From assembly GCF_002150035.1 (NCBI RefSeq), contig NZ_NETS01000010.1, positions 868,001 to 932,000 of the forward strand: a stretch of 64,000 nt of DNA, given 5' to 3'. This document shows positions 1 to 7,649 of the stretch, piece by piece. Numbering within the stretch: the first letter of the stretch is position 1; every line of letters starts with the position of its first letter. Below the pieces are notes generated by a model. That model was not told where the DNA came from and did not search any database. It worked only from the letters and a program-made list of their open reading frames with translations. Both the position numbers and the translations under genes were made by a program. The stretch is from Leptospira venezuelensis (lineage in GTDB: Bacteria; Spirochaetota; Leptospiria; Leptospirales; Leptospiraceae).

Positions 1-531
1 GATGATCCAGCAATCATTTCTATCGCAGGAGAATTTGCCTCTTTGAGTAGTACTCAAAATTGGAGGTCTGCTTATTCTCCAATAACTGCTATGAAGCTAA
101 TCTTGAATAACAGCTTTTTTTCATATAATGAAAGAGTGGTTAAGGAATTTTTCGATTTTATGGCACTTAGTTTGTGCGAGAACAAAAGTGTTTTGAACGT
201 AGGAGATTATGTGATCGTAGTATCTACGGACTCTCAACATAAGATTCATTTTGAGACATGCGTTATTCGAGACATTAACAAAAATCAAACTCGCCCTCTT
301 TTAGAAAGAGTTGGGACAATCAGACCTGTCTTCTCTAATAAAGGAAAACTGAAAATCGTAGGTTACGATCGTAAAACTTTCCGTCCTGATATTAGAAAGG
401 CAGTATTCAATCTTGCCAATACGGTAGACCCAAGAAGGGTGATTTATTCTATCGATCCTGAATTGGATCCGCCTTTGTTCGATCTGATCGATAGAAGTTA
501 CCGCAAAACAGCTCCGAAATCTGTCGCGTAA
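1..531 (+). CDS. C-terminal part of a probable HD-GYP c-di-GMP phosphodiesterase-like protein (5' truncated)
   Basis: The frame is open from base 1, so the gene begins before the window; the TTG at 43 is probably internal. The visible 176 residues resemble the tail of HD-GYP domains. A stretch reading YSPITAMKLI corresponds to the helix after the R-P-Y motif, then comes a helix FFDFMALSL and a beta segment around GDYVIVVSTDSQH, like the 'G..V.L..G..G.V' end of that family. The metal-binding HD and GYP motifs would lie upstream and cannot be checked. If the call is right, the protein hydrolyses cyclic di-GMP in the cytoplasm. It lies 72 bases upstream of aroC on the same strand. The call rests on family resemblance only. 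Confidence 0.5.
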   Translation, partial: DDPAIISIAGEFASLSSTQNWRSAYSPITAMKLILNNSFFSYNERVVKEFFDFMALSLCENKSVLNVGDYVIVVSTDSQHKIHFETCVIRDINKNQTRPLLERVGTIRPVFSNKGKLKIVGYDRKTFRPDIRKAVFNLANTVDPRRVIYSIDPELDPPLFDLIDRSYRKTAPKSVA

Positions 532-603
532 ACGATTCGCTTTTCCTCTCCGCTTCGGAATCCTACTTTCTTCCGTTGGTGGTCTCCTGTTTTCTGGTAC
601 TGT

Positions 604-1749
604 ATGCCTTCCAGTTGGGGTAAAATATTTAAAGTCAGTACGTTCGGAGAATCTCATGGCGAAGCCGTGGGGGTTGTCGTGGAAGGAGTTCCAGCAGGGA
701 TTCCTATCCGATTGGATGAGATCCAAAAGGATTTAAACAGAAGAAGACCCGGACAAAGTAAACTCACCACACCTAGGGATGAATCGGACATTGTTCGAGT
801 TCTTTCCGGAGTATTTGAGGGAAAAACGATCGGAAGTCCGATCGCGTTGATAGTAAACAATCAGAACACGATCTCCAAAGATTATGAAAATCTAAGAGAA
901 ACTTTCCGTCCTTCTCACGCAGATTATACATACCAAACCAAGTACGGATTTCGTGCTCACGTAGGCGGAGGAAGATCCTCGGTCAGAGAAACAATTGCAA
1001 GAGTAGCTGCGGGTGCAATTGCCAGAATGATCCTAGAAGATGATCTGGGAGTCAAAACAGTCGCTTGGGTAGATACAATTGGAACTATATCTTCTGAAAT
1101 TGCTGAAAACAAATATCCGCAAAGCAGGGAAGAAGTAGATGTCAACGAAGTCCGTTGTCCTGATCCTCAGGCGGCAGACAAAATGCGTTCTCTCATTTTA
1201 GAAATGAAAGAAGCAGGAGACAGTGTGGGTGGAATTATCCGCTCTGCTTCTTATAATCTTCCTCCAGGTCTTGGAGATCCAGTGTACGATAAATTGGATG
1301 GGGACATAGCAAAGGCAATTCTATCCATTCCTGCATGTAAAGGTTTTGAAGTTGGTTCCGGATTTTCTGGAACTCTTCTAACCGGAAGTACTCATAATGA
1401 CGAATTTTATGTAGAAGAAGGAAGTGGAAGAGTCCGCACTCGCACAAATAATTCCGGAGGACTCCAAGGTGGGATTTCCAACGGAGAAACTTTGGTGGTT
1501 CGAGCTGCTTTTAAACCTACTTCTACCATTTTCAAAAAACAAAATACTGTAAATATCGACGGAAAAGAAACCATGCTAGAAGCAAAAGGCAGGCATGATC
1601 CATGCGTTCTGCCTAGAGCGGTTCCAATTGTAGAAGCGGCTATAAACCTAGTTCTAATAGATGCATATCTCTACCAAAGGGCGATGAATCCTCAGTGGTT
1701 CCAGAAATGGGCTAAAGTTCCTGATTATTACAAGGATTTAAAACTCTGA
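604..1749 (+). CDS. aroC: Chorismate synthase
   Basis: Converts 5-enolpyruvylshikimate-3-phosphate to chorismate, the last step of the shikimate pathway, using reduced FMN. At 381 residues it has the normal family length. Visible signatures are GKIFKVSTFGESHG near the N-terminus, RPGQSKLTTPRDE around residue 50, the GGGRSSVRETIARVAAGA block around 120-137, and HDPCVLPRAVPIVEA near residue 330. The ATG at 604 fits the family, in which GKI(F/L)...GESHG starts a few residues in, although no clear Shine-Dalgarno precedes it. The upstream neighbour ends 72 bases before, so cotranscription is possible but not shown. No shikimate gene lies next to it. Confidence 0.97.
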   Translation: MPSSWGKIFKVSTFGESHGEAVGVVVEGVPAGIPIRLDEIQKDLNRRRPGQSKLTTPRDESDIVRVLSGVFEGKTIGSPIALIVNNQNTISKDYENLRETFRPSHADYTYQTKYGFRAHVGGGRSSVRETIARVAAGAIARMILEDDLGVKTVAWVDTIGTISSEIAENKYPQSREEVDVNEVRCPDPQAADKMRSLILEMKEAGDSVGGIIRSASYNLPPGLGDPVYDKLDGDIAKAILSIPACKGFEVGSGFSGTLLTGSTHNDEFYVEEGSGRVRTRTNNSGGLQGGISNGETLVVRAAFKPTSTIFKKQNTVNIDGKETMLEAKGRHDPCVLPRAVPIVEAAINLVLIDAYLYQRAMNPQWFQKWAKVPDYYKDLKL

Positions 1750-1894
1750 ATTTGTCTTTTAGTCTGCTAAGCAAGCTATTAGAATCTGAGACAGGCTCTC
1801 ACATCTTTGCATCTAGAAACGGGTTGCCAACTTAGAATAGTACGTTTCAAATGAAATTTGGCGCCCTGGTTTGTTTCGAAAAACGGAGGTTCGA

Positions 1895-3349
1895 GTGGTC
1901 AAGATAAAGATAGACGGGATCGAATACGAGGTCGACGAGAAAAAAAATCTAATATCCGCCGCTAAAGATGCCGGAGTGGATATTCCGTTTTTCTGTTATC
2001 ATCCTAAATTATCTGTGGTGGGCATGTGCCGCATGTGCCTCATCGAGATAGAAGGGATTCCTCGTCTACAAGTAGCCTGCAATACTAAAGTCACCGAAGG
2101 ACTTTCTATCATTACAAAGAGTGATAGAGTTATCGAAGCGAGAGAAGGAACGATGGAATTCCTACTAGCGAACCATCCACTAGATTGTCCTGTATGCGAT
2201 AAAGCAGGAGAATGCCAACTCCAAGATAATTCTTTCGGCTCAGGAAAGGGAAACTCCAGATTCACATTAGAAAAAAGGAATATTCCTCAAGAAGAAATCG
2301 GTTCTAATCTAATCATCAATCACAATCGTTGCATCGTATGCTATCGATGTGTTCGTTTCGAAGAAGAAATGGTAGGAGAGTCCAACCTAGGACTCTTTGA
2401 AAGAGGATATCATTCGATTATAGGTCTCGCAAAAGAAGAACCTATCAATCATAATTATCAAGGTGCGCTTGCGGATATTTGTCCAGTTGGTGCATTATTA
2501 AATCATAAAACGTTATTTAAGTCCCGGGTATGGTGGTATAAATCAGAAGAATCTGTATGCCCAGGATGTAGTACTGGTTGTAAAACTTATACAAATGTAA
2601 GAGACAACAAAATGTTCCGTTATATGCCTCGTATAGATGAAGAGAAGGACCAGTATTTCCTTTGTGATAAAGGAAGATTTAATGTTGATTGGTTGAATAC
2701 AAACAGATTGTTCTCCTTCTATAAAAATGGAGAAACAAGTATTAGTTCTACTGTTTTGGATGAGATTTCCGAAAAAATCTCCAGATCTAAAAAGATTGCA
2801 GTGATCGGTGGAGCTCACGAGTCTGATCAGAACTTAAAATCAATCAAAGAATCTTTATCTAAGCTTGGGGTTTTATTCGTAACAGAAGCAAGAGTAAGTC
2901 CTGAGCAATACAAAGAACCTGAACAAGTGGATTTCCAATACACTACAGATAAAAGACCGAACACGAAAGGTGCAGTAGACGCAGGATTTGTTTCCTCCGA
3001 TGGGATCGATTCTATTCGTTCTGCAGCTATAAAAGGTGAATTCGATCTAATCTTTGTAATTAAAGAAACAACTGACGAAATCTTGGCTGGCGTTTCTTCT
3101 GAATCTATAGTAATCTTAGAAACGAATCTTACGGATGATGCGACTAAAGCAAAGTATTCCGTGCCGATCAAAGCTTATTCGGAACAAAGTGGAAGTTTTA
3201 CAAATAAGAAGGGATGGACCCAGAACTTTAATAAATCTATGGAAGCACCAAAAGGTTTATCAAGTTCGGCGGAAATATTCTCGTTATTGGAAAAGAAAAC
3301 CTTAGAATTACGTTCTAACTCTAGAGAGGCAGCCGTTGGGAACCGTTAA
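1895..3349 (+). CDS. nuoG: NADH-quinone oxidoreductase subunit G (short form)
   Basis: Iron-sulfur subunit of respiratory complex I. An N-terminal [2Fe-2S] ferredoxin domain has cysteines 34, 45, 48 and 62. Next come the His/Cys cluster motif HPLDCPVCDKAGEC, a 4Fe-4S binding segment CIVCYRCVRFEEE and a CPGCSTGC segment that opens the molybdopterin-oxidoreductase-like region. I chose GTG at 1895 over the upstream in-frame TTG at 1871 because GGAGG (1885-1889) sits five bases before it. The protein has 484 residues; many NuoG proteins are 700-900, so most of the C-terminal molybdopterin-like domain is missing or degenerate. It overlaps nuoI by 14 bases, implying coupled translation. No other nuo genes are in the window. 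Confidence 0.9.
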   Translation: MVKIKIDGIEYEVDEKKNLISAAKDAGVDIPFFCYHPKLSVVGMCRMCLIEIEGIPRLQVACNTKVTEGLSIITKSDRVIEAREGTMEFLLANHPLDCPVCDKAGECQLQDNSFGSGKGNSRFTLEKRNIPQEEIGSNLIINHNRCIVCYRCVRFEEEMVGESNLGLFERGYHSIIGLAKEEPINHNYQGALADICPVGALLNHKTLFKSRVWWYKSEESVCPGCSTGCKTYTNVRDNKMFRYMPRIDEEKDQYFLCDKGRFNVDWLNTNRLFSFYKNGETSISSTVLDEISEKISRSKKIAVIGGAHESDQNLKSIKESLSKLGVLFVTEARVSPEQYKEPEQVDFQYTTDKRPNTKGAVDAGFVSSDGIDSIRSAAIKGEFDLIFVIKETTDEILAGVSSESIVILETNLTDDATKAKYSVPIKAYSEQSGSFTNKKGWTQNFNKSMEAPKGLSSSAEIFSLLEKKTLELRSNSREAAVGNR

Positions 3350-3863
3350 TGTAATTAATGTAGCGGCAAAACATAAGCCCGCTTGGTACCAAAGATTATA
3401 TTCTTATTCAATCGCGAATGGTCTTTGGATTACTCTTAAACATTTTATTAAAGCTGCTTTCCTAAAAGGTGCAGTTACATTAGAATTTCCTGAAAAGAAA
3501 AGGAAGTTCTCCACTCGTTTCCGTGGAATGCATACCATGAAGCGGGATGAGATTGGCAGAGAAAGATGTACTAGCTGTTTCTGTTGTATGTGGATTTGCC
3601 CTGCGGACGCGATTAAGATAGAAGCAGGACATGTAACTCCTGAAATTCAGCATCTTCATCCGGAAGATAAGTTTGCTAAGAAGTTCGAGATCGACTTATT
3701 ACGTTGTATATTCTGTGGAATGTGCGAAGAGGCATGCCCTAAAGGTGCGATCTATTTAGATGGTCCTGCTGAGATGGCTGCTGACAATAGAGAAGATTTA
3801 ATTCTAACTAAAGAAAGAATGATGCAAAAGGTCGGAGGACCGATCTTAGGAGAAAGACTCTAG
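3336..3863 (+). CDS. nuoI: NADH-quinone oxidoreductase subunit I
   Basis: Peripheral-arm subunit of complex I carrying two [4Fe-4S] clusters that pass electrons toward quinone. Two ferredoxin motifs are intact: CTSCFCCMWICP near residue 76 and CIFCGMCEEACP near residue 128. The N-terminal helix segment before them and the length of 175 residues are typical of NuoI. The TTG start at 3336 has AGAGAGG just upstream within the end of nuoG, and no in-frame ATG lies nearby, so the 14-base overlap with nuoG is likely real. A symmetric hairpin at 3875-3905 closes the operon. The FRGMH segment preceding the clusters also fits the family. Confidence 0.93.
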   Translation: MGTVNVINVAAKHKPAWYQRLYSYSIANGLWITLKHFIKAAFLKGAVTLEFPEKKRKFSTRFRGMHTMKRDEIGRERCTSCFCCMWICPADAIKIEAGHVTPEIQHLHPEDKFAKKFEIDLLRCIFCGMCEEACPKGAIYLDGPAEMAADNREDLILTKERMMQKVGGPILGERL

Positions 3864-3874
3864 TCTCCTAGGTT

Positions 3875-3905
3875 TTTTATGGCCCGTTATATACAGGCCA
3901 TAAAA
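3875..3905. terminator. Bidirectional intrinsic terminator between nuoI and the DUF433 gene
   Basis: A perfect 10-bp stem, TTTTATGGCC (3875-3884) and GGCCATAAAA (3896-3905), encloses an 11-base loop. The A/T ends of the arms can supply U-runs for both strands. It lies between convergent genes, where it would end both transcripts. Confidence 0.7.
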
Positions 3906-3919
3906 GACTGAACAATCTA

Positions 3920-4216
3920 TTAAGAAACTCTCCGATCTGCGTCTCTTACTTCCGAACTAAATTCTCTCGGAAGTTCTCGATTCGCTTTATCCAATATTGG
4001 AGAATGTAATCTTTTAGAAGCGTATTCCAAACAAGCTTCGATATCCAAAACCTTAATATTTGGATATTCATTCAGGATCTCACGGTATCCGAATCCTAAA
4101 AAAATCATATCTAGTATTTCTAAAACTCGGATCGAGGTTCCCCGGATAACTGGTTTACCTCCGCAGATGGAAGGATGAGAGATAATTCGTTCTAATTTTT
4201 TTGTATCTGTTTCCAT
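3920..4216 (-). CDS. DUF433-family protein (antitoxin-like), orphan
   Basis: A 98-residue protein with the DUF433 hallmark: an N-terminal ISHPSICGGKPVIRGTSIRV segment, then a helical region with GYREILNEYPNIKVLDIEACLEYA. DUF433 proteins resemble helix-turn-helix antitoxins and are often encoded beside a PIN-like DUF5615 toxin. Here no partner is visible: downstream on its strand is only a terminator and nuoI, and upstream is a non-coding stretch. The ATG start at 4216 is the only sensible one. It may be an orphan antitoxin or a free-standing regulator; the family assignment is firm, the role is not. Confidence 0.8.
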   Translation of the reverse strand: METDTKKLERIISHPSICGGKPVIRGTSIRVLEILDMIFLGFGYREILNEYPNIKVLDIEACLEYASKRLHSPILDKANRELPREFSSEVRDADRRVS

Positions 4217-4482
4217 TCTAATTATACAACAAAGCCACAGACCAAATTTTGAATCTTTAATTCTGAAGTCTGAAGTTTTTCCCTGGAAAGAAATAATCCC
4301 TAAGATTTAGGGAATGAACAACTTTCAGAAAAATTCCAAAAGTAATATAAAGAATAAAAAATATATAAAAGTAATTAAAATACTCCTAGAATAGAAAATT
4401 CAGTGTAAATCGAGCTAAGTTAATCCGAAGAAAAAGAATTCGATTCGAAGCAGAGCCGCTTCACAGATCATATTCTATTCTT

Positions 4483-4498
4483 AACACTTTTTAGTGTT
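4483..4498. promoter_or_regulatory. Palindrome upstream of the XRE regulator, candidate autoregulatory operator
   Basis: AACACT (4483-4488) and AGTGTT (4493-4498) form a perfect inverted repeat around TTTT, ending six bases before the ATG of the helix-turn-helix gene. No Shine-Dalgarno lies between it and the start. Small XRE regulators often bind palindromes at their own promoters. Function is inferred from position only. Confidence 0.4.
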
Positions 4499-4504
4499 CA
4501 AAAT

Positions 4505-4969
4505 ATGGAAAACGGCTCCATCGAAACAATTTATGTTAAAATAGGCGATGTCTTTAGATATTGCCGGATGGAGAAAGGCCTTTCATTAAAGGAACTTGCA
4601 GACGCTCTTAAGAAAGAATTTGGAGTTCCATTCAATCCTAACCTTTTAGGAAAAATAGAAAGGGGTGAATCAAGACTACTTACCCACGATTTTATCAATC
4701 TTTGTTTATTCTTTCGTTTGGAGCTAAAAGCATTCTTAGATAAAGATAAAAAGAATATCCACGAAACTGCTTTAGGCGATTTAACGGAAGATCCTGCAAT
4801 TCGTAGGATCTTAATATTCATTAGCGAGAATAGAGGCTCTAAAGGATTCGTTACCTTTTTGGAAGAATTCCTAAAATTTATGGGCCCTCAATTGATCAGA
4901 ATGAGCAAAGACACTGATCCTAAAAATTTAAAAGCCGCTTCTCCAAAGAAGAAGGGCCGCAAACCTTAA
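4505..4969 (+). CDS. XRE-family helix-turn-helix protein
   Basis: A 154-residue cytoplasmic protein. Residues about 10-75 form a Cro/C1-type helix-turn-helix domain: the segment FRYCRMEKGLSLKELADALKK is the first helix and turn, and NPNLLGKIERGESR is the recognition region. The remainder is helical and ends in a basic tail, SPKKKGRKP, which could help DNA binding. No sensor or enzymatic domain is recognisable. It stands alone between the DUF433 gene (opposite strand) and the ricin-domain lipoprotein. A palindrome just before the start suggests self-regulation. Targets are unknown. Confidence 0.75.
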   Translation: MENGSIETIYVKIGDVFRYCRMEKGLSLKELADALKKEFGVPFNPNLLGKIERGESRLLTHDFINLCLFFRLELKAFLDKDKKNIHETALGDLTEDPAIRRILIFISENRGSKGFVTFLEEFLKFMGPQLIRMSKDTDPKNLKAASPKKKGRKP

Positions 4970-5177
4970 TCATCCCTTTAGTAATCTAAACAAACTTCTT
5001 TATATAATATAGAACAAACTTTACTCATTAAATTCGAACGACCTATATAAATAAAAATTTTATTTATTTCAGAAATTATATTATCTCGTTTCGAAAATAA
5101 GTGAGAATTAAGACGCTTATATTACCCTATCGTTTAAATACTTAAAACCTCCACATTAAAACTAAAGAGGGATTATA

Positions 5178-6977
5178 ATGAAGAGAATCATCATCCGGGG
5201 TGTTTATACTCTGGTAATCGTAGGACTTCTCGCAGGGTCATTCGTGGCTTGCGGCGATAAGTCTTCATCAAACGGAGCAGACTTAGGAATACTTTCTAGT
5301 CTTCTTCCTTCTAAAAGCGGAAATGGATCTAAGTTATTTGCAGCTAGCACTTATTTTCATAACGAGATTTTTCCACCACACTGGTTGAATTGGACCACAG
5401 ATGGTGCAAACCCGATTGAAACAGGACCTACTTTCTTAACACGCGGTTTGAAATGTAGCGGTCGTTATTGCGATGATGTAAATCTTCTCGCAAGCGAATC
5501 CGGATACACTCAAACTAATAGCTGGTGGACAGATTGGTTTTCAGAAGAAGGAACCAACTATCGTGTTTGCGATAACAACGCATTCGTAACAGGTATTAAA
5601 TGTTCTGGAAGTTATTGCGATAACGTTTCCTTAAAATGTTCTCAGTTGAATAATAACGGTGTTAGAACAGGATGTTATTGGACTTCCGGTATTTCTGAAG
5701 AAGACGGTGGAAAATTTGTAGCTCCTGAGTCTATGTATATCGCAGGTGCAAGCTGTAATGGTCGTTATTGCGATAGTATGAGCTTATATCTTTGCCAAGC
5801 TGATAATGGTGGACCAAATGTTGATCAGGATGCACTAGCTCAACAATTTGCACCTCGTTTGAGATTTGATCAAGAGACTACTACAGGTTCTGGAGATTCC
5901 GGAAAATGTTTTACTAGCGATCCTCAAACTTATTACACTCAAAGAGCCGCAGGAGTTGCACCTCAAGATCTTTGTAATAAAGATTATTCTACAATTTCAA
6001 ATAACCAAGTTCCGATTTTCTATGAAACTTCTCTAGTTGGAACGAATGCAGTTCTGATTAGATACTGGTTCTTCTACGCTTGGCAAAGTACTTGTTTCTT
6101 AAGTTTCGGAAGTCATGCGGCTGACTGGGAAGGAATGAGTGTCCTAGTAGTAAATGGCCAAATGAAACGAGTTGCTTGGTCTCAACACTCTGGATGGTAT
6201 TCAAAAGAAGCGGGTAACTTTGAAGTAGCGAACGGTACTCACCCAGTTGCATATGTTGGTAAAAACGCGCATGGATCTTTCCATGATGATGGTGGATCCG
6301 GCGGATGTTTATATTTCGAAGATTTCAGAAATCCAGGTGGCAACGATTATCACCAAGATACTTGGAACAATCTTGTTCGATTGAGAAGAGGTGGAGATGC
6401 TCCTAGCTGGATGAATTGCCAAGGAAGTGGATGTTTTGACGGAATCGGTCACCCAATGGAAAGAGGAGACTGGCGTTCTAACGCAGGTTGCGGATCTGAC
6501 GGTTGTGGTAAATCTTCCGTGGGTGGAAACATTCCTTTCGTAAATGATCCGAATGGTTCTGATTATTCAGCGATCATGGCAAAACATAGCGGTAAGGTGA
6601 TCGATGTTCCAGGAATTAGCACGGCCGACAATGTTAATCTTTACCAATGGACTAACGTTGGCCAGGATAACCAAAGATGGACACTCGAATCCACGGGTGA
6701 TGGCTACTTTAAATTTATCGCTAAACATAGCGGCAAATGTTTCGACGTGAAGAGCGGATCTACTGCAGCAGGAATGAATGTGATCCAATATTCTTGCGGT
6801 GGAGGAAATAACCAAAGATTTCAATTGCTCTCCTATGGAGACGGATTCTTTGCTCTTCAAGCAAAACATAGCAGCCAGTGTTTGGATATCGCAGGCGGCG
6901 CGACTGGAGACGGAGGTCTCTTGGTCCAATGGCCTTGTGCTTGGACTGATAACGAAAAGTTCCAGTTCTTGCGTTAA
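5178..6977 (+). CDS. Lipoprotein with Cys-motif repeats, VPS62-like domain and ricin-type lectin domain
   Basis: A 599-residue predicted surface or periplasmic lipoprotein. The signal peptide ends in a spirochaete-type lipobox with Cys25 (SFVAC). Three repeats follow, each containing C-x-G-x-Y-C-D, at about residues 93-99, 142-148 and 193-199. Residues about 216-430 resemble the VPS62/DUF946 family: ALAQQFAPRLRF opens it, with AADWEGMSV and YVGKNAHGSFH inside. The last 140 residues are a ricin-B-type beta-trefoil with three repeats, each starting near (A/I)xAKHSxxxxD and ending in NQRW/NQRF/NEKF. The lectin part suggests carbohydrate binding; the target is unknown. AAAGAGGG precedes the ATG, and two hairpins follow the stop, so it is probably monocistronic. 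Confidence 0.75.
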   Translation: MKRIIIRGVYTLVIVGLLAGSFVACGDKSSSNGADLGILSSLLPSKSGNGSKLFAASTYFHNEIFPPHWLNWTTDGANPIETGPTFLTRGLKCSGRYCDDVNLLASESGYTQTNSWWTDWFSEEGTNYRVCDNNAFVTGIKCSGSYCDNVSLKCSQLNNNGVRTGCYWTSGISEEDGGKFVAPESMYIAGASCNGRYCDSMSLYLCQADNGGPNVDQDALAQQFAPRLRFDQETTTGSGDSGKCFTSDPQTYYTQRAAGVAPQDLCNKDYSTISNNQVPIFYETSLVGTNAVLIRYWFFYAWQSTCFLSFGSHAADWEGMSVLVVNGQMKRVAWSQHSGWYSKEAGNFEVANGTHPVAYVGKNAHGSFHDDGGSGGCLYFEDFRNPGGNDYHQDTWNNLVRLRRGGDAPSWMNCQGSGCFDGIGHPMERGDWRSNAGCGSDGCGKSSVGGNIPFVNDPNGSDYSAIMAKHSGKVIDVPGISTADNVNLYQWTNVGQDNQRWTLESTGDGYFKFIAKHSGKCFDVKSGSTAAGMNVIQYSCGGGNNQRFQLLSYGDGFFALQAKHSSQCLDIAGGATGDGGLLVQWPCAWTDNEKFQFLR

Positions 6978-6985
6978 GATACTGG

Positions 6986-7047
6986 GCGGGTAAAACCCCG
7001 CGTCTTATGAAAGGTAGGGCTCTCGATTTTCGGGAGCCTTATTTTTT
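6986..7047 (+). terminator. Tandem hairpins ending the ricin-domain lipoprotein transcript
   Basis: A first hairpin, GCGGG (6986-6990) with CCCGC (6997-7001), is followed by a stronger one: GGCTCTCGA (7018-7026) with TCGGGAGCC (7030-7038), then TTATTTTTTT. The second is a textbook intrinsic terminator. It lies inside the longest open frame of the following sigma-factor gene, which argues for the later sigma start at 7118. Confidence 0.8.
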
Positions 7048-7117
7048 TCTGCTTCCGCAGAATCGGAATATCCCAAAAATTAGCAGAAATCCTTTTTTTG
7101 GCCCGATTAAACTGAAA

Positions 7118-7648
7118 ATGCAAGGTCTTTCCCAACAGGAATTTATCACTCTATATGAGTCCTGCAGAAATACTGTGTATCATTTCCTGCTCAAATTTTC
7201 AGGAAATCCGGAAATTGCCGAAGATTTGACCCAAGAGACATTCTTAAAGGCCTTTGAGGTCATGGATCGCTTTGACCCAAATAGGGGAAGCTTCTCTTCT
7301 TGGTCATGCACGATCGCTAAAAATCTATACTTTAAACATTTCAATCGTACAAAGAAGGAGACGGGCAACGTCTCAATTAATGTAGAGAACTTTCCGGAAC
7401 TCTCAGGAGGGAATCATGAAGATCCTCTGGAATTGGAAAAAAATTCTCTTAATTTAGCATTAAAAGATGGGGTTTCACGTCTTCCTGAGCCTGAAAAGAG
7501 TATAATATTACTGAAGGAAATCCAGAAGAAGACTCTCAAAGAGACTGCAGATGCTCTTGGAATATCCGAGAGGACCGTTAGTCGTCGCTTATTAAGTGCG
7601 TTTAGATTATTAAGAACGCATCTTGAAGCAGAAGGGATCGGACTATAA
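7118..7648 (+). CDS. ECF-type RNA polymerase sigma factor
   Basis: A 176-residue extracytoplasmic-function sigma factor. Region 2 is visible as YHFLLKFSGNPEIAEDLTQE followed by TFLKAFEVMDRFDPNRGSFSSW; region 4 as LPEPEKSIILLKEIQKKTLKETADALGISERTV. The frame extends back to an ATG at 7007, but that extension runs through the upstream terminator and has no family character, so I place the start at 7118. The FecR-like gene begins two bases after its stop, the usual sigma/anti-sigma arrangement. The sigma factor probably responds to an envelope signal relayed by that partner. Its regulon cannot be seen here. Confidence 0.88.
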   Translation: MQGLSQQEFITLYESCRNTVYHFLLKFSGNPEIAEDLTQETFLKAFEVMDRFDPNRGSFSSWSCTIAKNLYFKHFNRTKKETGNVSINVENFPELSGGNHEDPLELEKNSLNLALKDGVSRLPEPEKSIILLKEIQKKTLKETADALGISERTVSRRLLSAFRLLRTHLEAEGIGL

Positions 7649-7649
7649 G

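Noticed and set aside
4297..4313. Hairpin TCCCTAA/TTAGGGA between the DUF433 and XRE genes.
   Set aside because: Only seven A/T-rich pairs with no U-run, and no gene end nearby needing a terminator.
7007..7117. ATG at 7007 as start of the ECF sigma factor.
   Set aside because: The extension spans a strong terminator, has no ribosome site and shows no sigma-factor sequence before residue 38.
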